64,000 bases of DNA from Dama dama (Eukaryota > Chordata > Mammalia > Artiodactyla > Cervidae). The DNA lies in NCBI RefSeq assembly GCF_033118175.1, contig NC_083701.1, forward strand, positions 68,967,001 through 69,031,000, written 5' to 3'. The notes under the pieces are model-generated. The model made no database searches. It was given only the letters and a program-made list of their open reading frames with translations, and was not told where the DNA came from. Position 1 is the first letter of the stretch. Each line of letters begins with the position of its first letter. Positions 23,302 to 34,079 of the stretch are shown here, piece after piece. The position numbers and the translations under genes were made by a program.

Positions 23302-24192
23302 TGGCACCCTGTTTATTTAACATATATGCAGAGTACATCGTGCAAAATGCCCAAAATGTCAGCTGGATGACTCACAACCTGGAATCAAGATTGTTGAGAG
23401 AAATATCAACATGCAGATATGCAGATGATACCACTCTAATGGCAGAAAGTGAAGAGGAACTAAAGAGACTATTGATGAAGGTGAAAGAGGAGAGTGAAAA
23501 AGCTGGCTTAAAACTGAACATTCAAAAAACAAAGATCATGGCATCTAGTTCCCTCACTTCATGGCAAATAGATGAGGAAAAAGTGGGAACAGTGACATAT
23601 TTTCTTTTCTTGAGCTTCAAAATCACTGTGGATAGTGACGCAGCCATGAAATTAAGAGACACCTGCTCCTTGGGAGAAAAGCTATGACCAACCTAGATAG
23701 CATATTAAAAAGCAGAGAAATCACTTTGCCAGCAAAGGTCTATATAGTCAAAGCTACGGCTTTTCCAGTAATCATGTATGTAGGGGAGAAGTGGACCATA
23801 AAGAAAGAAGGCCAAGCACCATAGAACTGATGCTTTCAAACTGTGATGCTGGAGAAGGCTCTTGAGAGTCCCTTGGACAGCAAGGAGATCAAACCAGTCA
23901 GTCCTAAAGGAAATAAACCCTGAATATTCATTGGAAGGACTGATGCTGAAGCTCCAATACTTTGGCCACCTGATGTGAAGGGCTGACTCATTAGAAAATA
24001 TCTTGATGCTGGGAAACATTGAGGGCAGGAGGAGAAGGGGACGACAGAGGATGAGATGGTTGGATGGCATCACTGACTCAATAGCCATGAGTTTGAGCAA
24101 ACTCCAGGAGATGATGAAAGACAGGGAAGTTTGGTGTGCTACAGCTCATGAGGTCAGAAAGAGTTGGACATGACTTAGCTACTGAGCAACAA
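23302..24192 (+). mobile_element. BovB LINE fragment
   Basis: It is 5' truncated within the reverse-transcriptase palm (caccctgtttatttaac) and runs to the 3' terminus (atgacttagctactgagc). The YADD motif is at 23418-23429 in an open stretch 23277-23687. Frame changes follow. Confidence 0.92.
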
Positions 24193-24274
24193 GTCTTGGC
24201 AGTTTAAACACTCTAAGCCTCAGTTTTCTCATAAGTAATGAGCGGGCAAGAATCTGTTTCACAGAATCATTTTC

Positions 24275-24990
24275 TACCTATCCATTCATTCATTTATTAA
24301 TTAAACAAATTTCTGCTGAACAACTACTGTGTGCCAGTCACCACTGTATTTCGGGCTTTGGAAATAACGGAGAGTAAGAGCAAAACAAAGTAAAAAGAAA
24401 ACAAAAATTCAAACTAACAAAAATTATTTCCCAGTCCTTGTCATAATGGATCTGATGAAGGAGAGACACTGAACAAAAAACCATACAAGCAAATACAATA
24501 TAAAATTTTTATCCATGCCAGAAAGGAAACATACAGTTTCCACAAGAGTGTATAATAAGAGTACATCATTTAGCCTGGTGTTTACTCAGTGGCTCCATGG
24601 ACTAGCCATGACACTGGCTGTCAAATTATGACCTGCCTGAAGAATGCTGGGGGGTTGGTGACATGAAGTGTTGGGGTGGCGTGGGAGAACACTGTAAGCA
24701 AAGGCTTTGAGGTGGAAGGGGAAGCATGATGTAAGCTTAATAATAAGGTGAGGTTGCTCACAACGAAGTGAGAGAGGAGGAGAGTTAGCGCAAAATAAGC
24801 CTAGAGAGGTAACCAGGGACAAGACTCTGGAAGCCATTACGAGCGCGATGCAATCAGAGGCCTTCGAAAGGTTTTATGCTGAAGAGGTAAGTGATGTGAA
24901 ATCCTCATAGAAGATTGCTCTAACTGTTATATATATATTTAGAGAGTGCTGGAAGGCAGGAGGTGTGACCCTTAGCACCACTGTTCTATT
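24275..24990 (+). repeat. old L2 LINE 3' region
   Basis: It shows the L2 order: aacaactactgtgtgccag, then gacactgaac, then agagaggtaaccagggac and a glycine/lysine-type purine-rich trailer (agtgctggaaggcagg). The minus-strand open frame 24586-24837 is a shadow. Confidence 0.55.
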
Positions 24991-26039
24991 GAAAGATACT
25001 GATGTCATAAAGCAACCCACATGCTGAGTTTATTTAGAAAAAGATGGATTTGAATTTGATTACATTCCTCTTTTCTTCTTTTCTCCCATTTTCCATTCTT
25101 CTTCCTTTTCTTCCCTCAATTTTTCTCTATATGCTAATAACTTACGTTTATCATCTCTTAGAAGAACTTCATTAAGAGAACAAAGTTATGTTATTCATAA
25201 CCAATGGCCCATCGCACGTTCTCTGTCACACCCCTGGGTGATTTGTGCTGCTGAAAAGGCAAAAGGGGATACTGAGCCATTTTGCTCAGGATTTACGGGA
25301 CAAGGAGAAGGAATCATGGTCTTCACGGTGTTGTCAGAAGTGAGGGAGCAGAGGTTAGGAATCATTTGGCAGATGAAATTATGTGTGAAGAGAGGTCAAG
25401 GGTGTTGGGTAAACTAGAAGAGGTGAATTGGAGATGGGAGTAACAGTGATTTATGGAAGAGATTTCTGGATATCAGAGCAGCAGACAAGGAACTAATATG
25501 TTCATTTCTAAAGAAGCCTAATACAATACTTTCATGATAGAAAAAAGGAAAATACTAAGAAATTCAGGTAACAAGTATGATGATAATTTTGATATGTTAA
25601 ACTTGGAACATATGCATATACAATATGAATTTTAATTCTTTTTTGAGTTCTAATTCTTACAGAGAACGGTAATGATGGTGAATTAGAAATATTTTGAAAA
25701 CTCCCAAACAAACAACAACAAAGGAAAAAAAACAAAATCTGCTGAGATAAATAGCACAAATCAAGGAAATTCCCAGGCAAAATGTGTACAGGAATAACCA
25801 TCCTGATTCCTCATGGAAAAATCAAAGAACATTTTTCCTTATGGATAGTAAATCTGAGTTTATTAATGATGATGATACCACTCTGCATTTTGTTTCAGTT
25901 CTCTTGAGGCACACTGTTACAACGATCTGCAATGTGTGCTCTGATGATTTTGACTTAAGTACACTGGTACCATTACCATAATCTAAGTAACACAGAGTTT
26001 CATCAGCCCTTGAAGTTTACTTCTGCCCCTGTTATAATC
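24991..26039. other. AT-rich intergenic stretch
   Basis: No gene is seen. Purine-rich sequence near 25290-25480 may extend the L2 relic. The rest is unassigned. Confidence 0.45.
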
Positions 26040-26237
26040 CTTTCCTTCCTCCACCCCCATCTCCAAGTGAGCAGTACTTTTTGTCACTATACATTCATTT
26101 ATATTTCCTAGAATTTAATATGAATGGAGTCAGGTAGTATAATTCTGGTTCTTCTATCCAACATAATTATCTCGAGATTCATCACGTATCATCAGGTGAT
26201 TCTATTTTATTGCTTAGCAGTAGTGGTAATACATGGT
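26040..26237 (-). mobile_element. old L1 (L1M-like) fragment, left part
   Basis: Reads as the reverse strand of an old L1 3' region (gaatggagtcaggtagtata; ttattgcttagcagtagtgg). It is interrupted at about 26238 by the retroviral segment and resumes at about 31640. Confidence 0.75.
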
Positions 26238-26251
26238 ATGAATAGACTTAT

Positions 26252-26412
26252 CTTGGGTGGCCTCAGCCTGCGATGGTCTGGAGTGGGTTTTGGGCTCCCA
26301 GCCAGGGACTGAAACCCGGTTGCTATCTGGTGCTTTCACCGCAATCCAGTCTCATTCTCTGGCTGGGAACCCAAGCCCGGCTCCAAGCCATTGCAGGCTG
26401 AGGCCACCCGAG
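26252..26412. repeat. 54-bp-arm inverted repeat upstream of the primer site
   Basis: Arms 26252-26305 and 26359-26412 are complementary at about 45 of 54 positions, with most differences being transitions. The loop holds a second partial copy of the U5/primer-site junction: atctggtgct at 26325-26334 repeats 26417-26426. It sits where R-U5 of a provirus would lie. Confidence 0.85.
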
Positions 26413-26420
26413 ATCACATC

Positions 26421-26438
26421 TGGTGCTGAAACCCAGAA
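26421..26438 (+). other. retroviral primer-binding site, tRNA-Phe type
   Basis: TGGTGCTGAAACCCAGAA matches the 18-nt complement of the tRNA-Phe 3' end at 15 positions. It follows a CA-ending U5-like sequence by two bases, as expected for a provirus. Confidence 0.75.
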
Positions 26439-27604
26439 ATTCAGGAAGTCAAGGTAAACCCCTGGCCTCGCCCAGCCGCGGCCTGAGGCCCCTAGGGACT
26501 TTCCCTCCTGACTTCTTTCTTTCCGTCTCCTCTTCACTTTCTTTTCAAGACCCACAGGGCATAATCTCTGCTCCCAGCATTATGGCTCCCCGCAACACTG
26601 GGGGTGGCGGGGGAATTTCCCAGGCCATGCAGATTCAAATAATGCTTGGGTGAGAGCCGACGCTGCCCTCTGGAACACGGTGGAAACGTGATTCCCAGTC
26701 GTGCGGGGGCCCTCGGCGTCTCTGCCCCCCTCTCGCTCTCTCTCTCTCCCTCTCTCTGTTCCCTACGGAACCCTCCACCATGCTTCCTTTCCTACCTCAC
26801 TGGCACAACAAGGCCTCTTTCTTACTTCTAATTTCCCCTCCCTTCTGAGGAATGGCTTCCTAGACATCACTCCTAAACCGCACCCCCACCACTGTCAAAC
26901 CCGGGGCTGCTGTCAGACAAAATGGTCGGACGATTGCCAATTCTACCTTAGCTGCCAGGAAGAGGCAGCAAAGGATTTTGGGTTCTTCTGCTGTCTAGTC
27001 TCTCACCTCAATCTATGCCCAGAAATCTACTATAAGAGTCTCTGCCTCCAGGCCCTCAGGCCTTGAAGATGGTGCCATCTTCCACCTTGCCTGATTCCAA
27101 GGGTTCCTCTCCAAGGGTTCCTCTCCAATTTCTCCAAGGTTCCTCTTTACATCCATGGGACCCCCTTCACTCTAGCCTTGCAGCCTCCATGCTGCTATGG
27201 ACAGTCTATTGGGCTGGCCTCTACCCAGAAGCCCGAGTTATAAACTTTGCAGATGCTCAGTCTCGAGGATCACTCCAGCTTAGGAAGACATATCATAGGA
27301 CCTAAGCCCTATAGACAAGGGATCCCACCTCAGGAAAGTCCTGGCAACCTGCCTGCATTGGTTCAGAAGCCCTTCTCCAGCCATGCCAGGCTGGGTACCT
27401 TGTGTAAAAGGTCACAAGGAGGACCAGAGACATCTGGCCAGAAATCAATGGTAGGGCAGAGGACACTTGAAACCCCATCAGGTTCAAAGGGAATTTGGCG
27501 GATGCCCTGAACCCCTTTGGGTTAAAGCCTCCTCGTAAATTTTTCCAGGGCACCAGGTTTCATTCTAGGAGTACTCTCTTATTCTTGGCTGCAGGTTACT
27601 CAGC
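26439..27604 (+). other. ERV leader, no gene recognised
   Basis: GC-rich sequence lies between primer site and gag start. Several short plus-strand open frames (26646-27066, 27063-27305, 27247-27510) have no recognisable retroviral domain. A pyrimidine-rich tract (ctctctctctccctctctct) lies near 26730-26760. Long untranslated leaders are known in some class I ERVs. Confidence 0.6.
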
Positions 27605-28009
27605 ATGGGAGGATCCTCTTCTAAGCCACAAGAAACATCTCTGGAGTGTATCTTTAAGAAGTGGAAATTCATTAAAATCGAAGGGATTAAAAACAGAGAC
27701 CTACTGCAACAGGTACCTATTGCAGCAATGCTTGGCCTTTGTATATAAAGCTGGGAAATGGAGAAAAATGGCTTGAAAACAGGTCTGTAAATTATAACAC
27801 CATTCTGCAATTGGATATTTATTGCCACAGAATGGAAAAGTGGAGTGAGATTCCCTATGTTCAGGCTTTCATGGTCTTTTACTGAAATCCCGCTCTCGTA
27901 ATTTAAAACTTGGAGAATGAGAAGTCTCTTCTGACATTCTGGATGATCCCCTCCGAGGATCTGCTGTCTCTAAGCGGTGGGGGTGGGGGGGTGGAGGGGG
28001 CTGAGCTCC

Positions 28010-28110
28010 CCCTGCTCCTGACAGTATCCCTACTTCTCCTGAGTCATCTACTTCTTCTGAGCCACCTTCTCCTCCTGACTCACCTACTTCTCCTGAGTCA
28101 CCTGCTTCTC
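28010..28110 (+). repeat. 15-bp tandem repeat in the gag proline-rich region
   Basis: About five imperfect units of the form cttctcctgagtcac give repeated Pro/Ser/Glu codons in the gag frame. This matches the low-complexity domain between matrix and capsid in gammaretroviruses and probably grew by replication slippage. Confidence 0.8.
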
Positions 28111-28314
28111 CCGGTCCCTTTGATCAATCCCAAATTCCACCTCTTTATTCCTGTCCATTCTCTACGTTACCCAAAGGAACAGAGTCTAGTCCTTCTGGGG
28201 TAACTCACAGTGGAGTCTCCTATCACTCAGGACCCGAGAAATTATGCCATTCTAGGGAAGTGGCGAACGGTGAAGGGACATCAGGATACATATGCCCGTC
28301 TCTTTAACCGTCTT

Positions 28315-28513
28315 AGTGAAGTGAAAGTGAAAGTCACTCAGTCGTGTCCGACTCTTTGTGACCCCATGGACTGAGTCCATGGAATTCTCCAGGCCAGAAT
28401 ACTGGAGTGGGTAGCCTTTCCATTCTCCAGGGGATCTTCCCAACCCAGTGATCAAGCCCAGGTCTCCCACATTGCAGGAGAATTCTTTCCCAGCTGAGCC
28501 ACAAGGGAAGCCC
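28315..28513 (-). mobile_element. Bov-tA type SINE in ERV gag
   Basis: Starts with agtgaaagtgaaagtcactc and tcgtgtccgactctttgtg, has the Bov-A core, and ends with the reversed head gagccacaagggaagccc. It splits gag between matrix/proline-rich and capsid coding parts. Confidence 0.93.
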
Positions 28514-29100
28514 TTACCCTAAGGCAAACAGAAATTGGTCAGTTTCCTGAAGACCCTAGTAAGTTTCTTGCAGGGTTTCATGCCCTCCACCCCCCAGCCT
28601 TTGGTCTATTATTTAACTTGGAAGGATAGTTAAGTAGGTCTATCTACCTGCTGTATTCCTGAGAAAAACAGAGACTCTGGACAGTAGCCCACAGGTATGC
28701 TGACCAGCTCGCCAGAGATGAAACCGAACATTATGCTACGGGTGGAGATGCCATCCCAACTCAGGAACCCTCCTGGAATTATAATTCCTGGGAGGGAACA
28801 GAAGCCAGGAAACATATGATTCAATGTGTATTATAAGGGATGAGAAAGTATATTAAAAAGTCTGGTTAAAGGAGGGACCCAGGAAGAAAAGGAAAATCCA
28901 GCTTCCACGGGTGGCTTGTGGAGGCATTTAGGAAATATACCAGTATAGATCCCTTCACTTCTGAAGGTCAGTCCCTGCTGGCACAGCACTTTATTAGACA
29001 GTCTGCCCCTGATATTAGACAGAAATTCCAAAAGTTACAATTTGACTCACAAACGCCCATGCCCCAGCTCCTAGGTGTGGCCACTGGGGTATTAAATGTG

Positions 29101-29310
29101 CTGTACTGTGCTTCATTGTTGTCATGTCTGACTGTTTGTGACCCCATGGACTGTAGCTCGCCAGGTTCCTCTGTCCATGGGGATTCAACAGGCAAGAATG
29201 CTGGAGTGGGTTGCCGTGTCCTCCTCCAGGGGAACTTCCTGACCCAGGAATTGAACTGGGATCTCCTGCACTGCAGGTGGATTCTTTACCAGCTGAGCTA
29301 AAGGGAAGGG
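29101..29310 (-). mobile_element. Bov-tA type SINE in ERV gag
   Basis: The reverse copy (gtcatgtctgactgtttgtg to agctgagctaaagggaaggg) interrupts the capsid C-terminus just before the nucleocapsid. Confidence 0.92.
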
Positions 29311-29649
29311 CACTACATAATTGAGACCAAACTCAGGAGGAAGAGAGAACTGAACGTGAGAAAAGACAGGCCAGGGCTAATGCGCAACTGATAGCTGTTG
29401 CTGTCAGCCATGCTTTGCAACCTCAGGACAGCCTAAGGGGTCCAAGAAAGGCGAACTGTCTGTCTGGAGGTGAAACCAACAAGGGGGAGTGCTACAAATG
29501 CAAGTTAACTGGCCGCTGGGCCCGAGATTGCCATCAAGAGCCCACTGGGCCATGCCCAGCCTGCAAAGAAGCAGGTTATTAAAAGAGGGACTGCCCCAGT
29601 TTCAAAGGGAAGGGGGAGGCTCCTGCCCCCAAGATCCCCATGCTGGATG

Positions 29650-30159
29650 ACTGATGCAGATGAGGATTCTTGTGGCTCCCACCCAACGAGATATCTATCT
29701 CGATCGAGGAGCCCTGGGTAGTCCTTGAAGAGGCAGGTAAGAAAATGGATTTCTTAATTGATACGGGAGCCACTTACTCTGTCTGAATTTCTCATGCTGG
29801 ACCTCTCTCCTCCAAAATCTGTTCTGTGAATGGTGCTGATGCAAAGCCTCGCACCCATTATTTCACCAGGCCTCTCACTCGCCAATTTGAGCAGCGGTTG
29901 ATTTCACATGGCTTTCTAGTTGTACCTCAGTGTCCCATCCCTCTCCTTGCGTGTGTGTTAGCCCCTCAGTCATGTCCGACTCTTTACAACCCCACGAACT
30001 GTAGCCCTCCAGGCTCCTCTTTCCATGGGATTCTCCAGGCAAGAACACTGGAGTGGGTTACCATTTCCTTCTCCAGGGGATCTTCCCAACTCAGGGATGG
30101 AACCCGGGTCTCCCGCATTGCAAATGGTGGGTCGTTGGCCATTTTTTAAATAGGGGAGC
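29650..30159 (+). pseudogene. pro: ERV aspartic protease (pro), broken
   Basis: The active-site Asp-Thr-Gly-Ala lies at 29760-29771, preceded by a hydrophobic FLI stretch as in retropepsins. The frame stops five codons later (tga, 29784-29786). Open sequence resumes at 29826 and is interrupted by a SINE at 29950. It is the protease that would cleave Gag-Pol in the virion. It is placed directly after nucleocapsid and before RT, as in gammaretroviral pol. Confidence 0.8.
29950..30126 (-). mobile_element. Bov-tA type SINE in ERV protease/pol, head missing
   Basis: The reverse copy begins gtgtgtgttagcccctcagtc and ends at gcattgcaaatgg. The tRNA-like head that should close it at the right is missing, so it is 5' truncated. 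Confidence 0.88.
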
Positions 30160-31636
30160 ATTTGAACAGTAACTTGGTGATGAGGGAGGGAATCTCTAGC
30201 TCCCTGGGAAATCTCTCTCCTGGGAGGGACATTTTGAGCTCCCTCGGGGCCATCCTCTGTTTAGGAAACCTCCGGGAGCCCCTTGTTTCAACTCTGACTA
30301 AGACAGACCAGCCAGAAGAGCAAGGTTCTATTCCTAGTCATATTCTACAAGCTGTAGATCCTTTAGTTCGGGACAAAGGAATTCCTGGACGGCCCATAAA
30401 CACCCAGCCTGTAAGAATTAGCCTTAGGCCAGAAATCGCCTATCCTGACAAGAGACTATCCTGTGAAGCTGGAAGAGAAGAAGGGTTTACGACTCATTGT
30501 GGATAAATCCCTAAGGCATGGCCCCTTGGTGCCCAGCCAGTCTCTGTGCCACACTCCGATTCTGCCAGTTGTTAAGCCAGATGGGGAATACAGATTGGTA
30601 CCAGACCTTAGAGCAGTAAATGATGTGGTGGCCCCTATATATCCCCTCGTGCCAGTCCTTATAACACGTTAACCCAAATCCCTGTGGACACTACATGGTT
30701 TTCTGTATCCATCTCTAGGATGCCTTCATCTGCATCCCAGTTCATTCCTCTACACAAGACCTGTTTGCCTTCGAGTGGACTCATCCTCCCTCAGCCCTAA
30801 TGCAGCAAGATACCTGGAGAGGGTTGTCTCAGGGGCTTCGGGACAGCCCACACCTGTTTGGCCAGGCGCTAGGAAAGGAACTAAGGGAAATACACCTGAA
30901 AGAAGCTGCTATTCCACAGTACATAGATGTTATTTTAACATGTAGACCCTCCATGGCCTCAGATCAAAATATGACTGAAGTCCTTTATTTCCCTGGGGCT
31001 TGCAGTTGCAGTCTCTCAGAAAAAGGCACAAATCTCAAAGCAACAAGTTAAGTATCTGGGATATATTATAAACTGTGGAAGTAAACAGTTATCTCCAGAT
31101 AGAAAACTAGCTATATTAGGCCTAAGCATTCCAAAGACGAAGAAAGATTTCCATACCTTTTGGTACCTGGCAGGATTTTGTAGACTTTGGATTCCAGGAT
31201 TCGGACATATGGCTGAGCCCCTTTATTAAGCCACTAAAGGACCAGATAGAGAACCATTACTTTGGAACGGGGAACATAGAAAAGCTTTTAATGATATCAA
31301 GCAGGCCCTCACTGGAGCCCCTGCTCTTGGTCTCCCCAACTTGAAAAGTCTGTTCCTCTTGCACGTGGCTGAAAAGCAGGGGACAGCCTTGGGAGTCCTT
31401 ATACAGAAGCTAGCGGAAGTTCCTCAGCCTATAGGATATGTTTCCAGGCAAATAGACTCCGTGGGCCAAGGTTGGCCCAGCTGCCCCTGGGCAGTGGCTC
31501 CCACAGCTTTAGTGGTGGAAGAAGCTAATAAACTTACCTTTGGGAGCCACATACCCCTCACCAAGCACAAGGGATCCTAGAGATAACAGGCCACCAGTGG
31601 GTAACTGGAGATCTCCCGATAGCAAGACTACAGATT
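30160..31636 (+). pseudogene. pol: ERV reverse transcriptase to start of RNase H (pol), broken and truncated
   Basis: RT fingers/palm sequence is open at 30463-30669 (KPDGEYRLVPDLRAVND segment). The frame changes by one before 30719, where DLFAFEWT and a QGLRDSPHLFGQAL segment appear. The palm catalytic box at 30920-30931 reads Tyr-Ile-Asp-Val, so the second catalytic aspartate is lost. A further frame change follows, then the connection domain from 31011 with a stop near 31227, and a segment at 31341-31580 leading towards RNase H. At about 31636 the retroviral sequence stops abruptly at old L1 sequence, so RNase H proper, integrase and env are missing. It would copy viral RNA into DNA; dead here. 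Confidence 0.87.
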
Positions 31637-31639
31637 TCC

Positions 31640-32090
31640 ATCAGTGTGCCTATTATTGGGCATTTGTGTTGATTCCAAGCTTTATCTCTTACCAATAAAG
31701 CCTCTGTGAACTTGGTGTACAGTCTTAGTGTAGACATATGTTTTCATTGCTCTTGGGTGAACACAGGAATGGAATGGCCAGATAACAAGGTAGGTATATA
31801 AGTGTTAGTCCCTCAGCCGTGTCCAACTCTTTGTGACCCCACGGACTGCAGCCAATCAGGCTCCTCTGTCCATGGGATTTCCCAGGCAAGAACACTGGAG
31901 TGGGTTGCCATTCTCTTCTCTAGGGGATCTTCCCAACCCAGGGATCAAACCTGGTGTATACTTAACTTGAAGCAAGCTTTCAGAATATTTCCCTGAATGA
32001 CTGTACCATTTTCCGTTCCCACCAATAGTTTAACAAAAGTTACAGAGGTTGGCATTGCCTTACACAAGCTTAACAACAATGCTGAAAGGA
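31640..32090 (-). mobile_element. old L1 (L1M-like) fragment, right part, split by a SINE
   Basis: It continues the L1 of 26040-26237 in the same orientation: gacatatgttttcattgctc, then after the SINE (31799-31953) the phrase ttcccaccaatag and a diverged end near 32090. Confidence 0.75.
31799..31953 (-). mobile_element. Bov-tA type SINE, head missing
   Basis: The reverse copy runs from gtgttagtccctcagccgtg through the Bov-A core to gggatcaaacctgg. The tRNA-like head is absent. L1 sequence resumes directly after it. Confidence 0.9.
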
Positions 32091-32099
32091 AAGTTCAGC

Positions 32100-32240
32100 T
32101 CTCCTTTCCCCATTATACATAAAGAAAGCTAAGTTCAGGAATGTTAAATAAACCACTTGTGCTCAGAGTAAGTGAATGGAAGACTTGGAATTTAAACTTG
32201 TACCGGATAGTGCAAGAATGTTTTTTTCAGAATGCTCGGG
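32100..32240 (+). repeat. MIR SINE fragment
   Basis: Phrases such as cattatacataaagaaagc, aagttcaggaatgtt and cttggaatttaaacttg follow the MIR order in a diverged form. Confidence 0.5.
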
Positions 32241-33291
32241 GGAAGTTTTTTTGTTTTTGTTTTTAATAAACTAAGGACAAGCTCTTGCTTTAGATAAGTG
32301 TGGTTCTCATCCACTGAGTTGCTAGCTCCTGCTTGACTTGGATAAATGGAGAGAATGGAAAATTATTTTAGTTCAAGTGATGGCTCATCAGCCAGACAAG
32401 GTCAAGGTATAGCTTTATATGGTTGACTGGAATTCAAACTTGTGACCTGCCATCAGTTGGAGAAGAGATATATAAGACCCTCTGATAAATGAACAATCTT
32501 ATTAATTTAAGAAGGCAGTTCCAATTCAAATGAAGTGCCACTTAAATCAGAAACCATAACCATGCTTTCATTGGTTTAATGCCTTTTTCTTTTTCATGTT
32601 GATTTTGTTTCAAAGAACAAATAAAGATGCAAGGACTGAAAGGAAAAAAAGAAGGAAAGAAATATAAAAGCAGCTGGGAAACAAAGAAAAAAAAGACAAA
32701 GCACCTGGAGGAGATTAATGGACGGAAATACATTCTCTTTGTTTCCATTTTTAATAAGACAAATGCATTATGTAAAATTTTAAATGTGAGAACTGTACAT
32801 AGATGTATGAAACACAACTGCAAGAGGTTCTTGTGGTTTTTGATGCTACTGTTGGCACTGTTTCTCCGACTGCTGACGGGCACTTGGTTTCTGTAATGGT
32901 TACTCTCAGTGCAAGCCTCTGCAGTAACCCAATATCCAGGATAGAAATGATGAAGTCACTGCTTCTGCCTTGGGGACATAACATTTTAGTACTGAGATGA
33001 AAACAAACAGAAAACTAACTCTTTTTTCTTTCTGGAAGAATCGGGCATGAGTGCGGTCTGTATTTAGGAGGAGTTGGTGAGTGAAGGTCTAAAAACTCAA
33101 CACCAGAATCGTATTTCTCTAAGACTTTCATTCCTCACCATCTGCTGTCATCAACGACAAGAGCTTCTTAACTAAATTAGCAAATACAATATAAAACACA
33201 GACTTAAATTTAGTTTTCAGATAAAAAAAATACTTTTAGTATGATAATGTCCCATCCAGTATTTGGGACACACTTACACTTTTTAAAAAAA
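32241..33291. other. AT-rich intergenic stretch, nothing recognised
   Basis: No gene or recognised repeat. Open frames on both strands at 32542-33000 overlap each other and show no domain. Confidence 0.45.
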
Positions 33292-33513
33292 ATGGACTTC
33301 CCAAGTGGCACTAGCGGTAAAGAACCTGCATGCCAATACAGGAGATGTAAGAGACCAGGGGTTTGATCCCTGAGTCAGGAAGATCTTCTGGAGGAGGGCA
33401 TGTCAATCCACTCCAGTATTATTGCCTTGAGAATCCCACGGACACAGGAGCCTGGTAGGCTCCAGTCCAGGGTCACACAGAGTTGGACACAACTGAAGTG
33501 ACTTAGCATACAT
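33292..33513 (+). mobile_element. Bov-tA type SINE
   Basis: Head gacttcccaagtggcactag, B-box-like gtttgatccctgag, Bov-A body and a ttggacacaactgaagtgac terminus. The head is diverged. Confidence 0.9.
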
Positions 33514-33598
33514 GCATTCTAAAATTATTTGTGTTTTTTTCCAAAATTCAAAGTTAATAGATTGTCCTGTATTTTTATTTGGCAACTCTGTTGCTAAC

Positions 33599-33662
33599 AG
33601 ATTTCCCTCCTCTTTTTTTTTTTAATTTTTATTTTTTATTTTTTAGACTTCCCTCCTCTTTT
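33599..33662 (-). mobile_element. tail-only retrotransposition scar
   Basis: An 18-bp direct repeat, agatttccctcctctttt (33599-33616) and agacttccctcctctttt (33645-33662), surrounds 28 bases of T-rich sequence. The pattern is that of an insertion consisting only of a poly(A)-like tail in reverse orientation. Confidence 0.7.
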
Positions 33663-34079
33663 ACTCTGATTTCCCTCATTGCAGTGTCAGAAAAATGGGA
33701 TAGCAAAATTTATTGAAGAAGTGAAATATCTAAGTTAATAAGACTCATTAGATGGAAACACTTCTGTGCATTCTTTCAATCATTGAAAAACAGTGGATTG
33801 TAGTGTCATCTATTCACATGACATAATATCAATACTTAACATGATAATCTCGATAAATACCTGAAAAGTCATTTTGTGAAATTTAACACACTCATTCTTC
33901 ATAAAGACACTGAAATAATACCAATGAAAGGTCAGTATTCAATGTAATAAATAATCTAATATTTAGTAACTAACATTCTTGACCTCATTCTATGTGTCAT
34001 GGCAGTAAGGGAGACATGTAGGAAGTATTAAATTTCACCTTATTTAAAACCTTACCTCACAATTAAGGTGTTAAATATT

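Larger units (their letters stand above)
27605..29640 (+). pseudogene. gag: ERV gag (matrix, proline-rich, capsid, nucleocapsid), broken
   Basis: The start at 27605 is chosen because the second codon is glycine and a short Ser-rich stretch follows, as in myristoylated gammaretroviral matrix proteins. A stop ends this frame after 47 codons. A Pro/Ser-rich region follows at about 28010-28150 (plus frame, tandem 15-bp units). A SINE interrupts at 28315-28513. Capsid sequence is open at 28918-29095, including the SEGQSLLAQHFIRQSAPDIR-type segment, then a second SINE follows. Nucleocapsid has two zinc-knuckle relics, 29490-29531 and 29553-29594. The first has Arg (cgc, 29514) where the metal-binding His should be; the second has Tyr (tat, 29577) followed by a stop (taa, 29580). 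Structural protein for virion assembly; cannot be made here. Confidence 0.85.
26238..31636 (+). mobile_element. class I (gammaretrovirus-like) endogenous retrovirus, 5' half only
   Basis: In order: a short U5-like segment with a hairpin, a tRNA-Phe type primer-binding site, a roughly 1.1-kb leader, gag, protease and reverse transcriptase. It stops at the start of the RNase H region. Integrase, env and 3' LTR are absent and no full 5' LTR is visible. Both flanks join the same old L1 with only a few tens of bases missing, and no LTR ends are present. Three Bov-tA SINEs (28315, 29101, 29950) interrupt it. Every gene carries stops or frameshifts, so it is a fossil. The lineage call rests on the two zinc-knuckle nucleocapsid, the DTGA protease and the RT sequence. 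Confidence 0.88.

Noticed and set aside
27910..28203. Leucine-repeat membrane-like protein on the plus strand
   Set aside because: It is an out-of-frame reading of the 15-bp repeats in the ERV gag proline-rich region.
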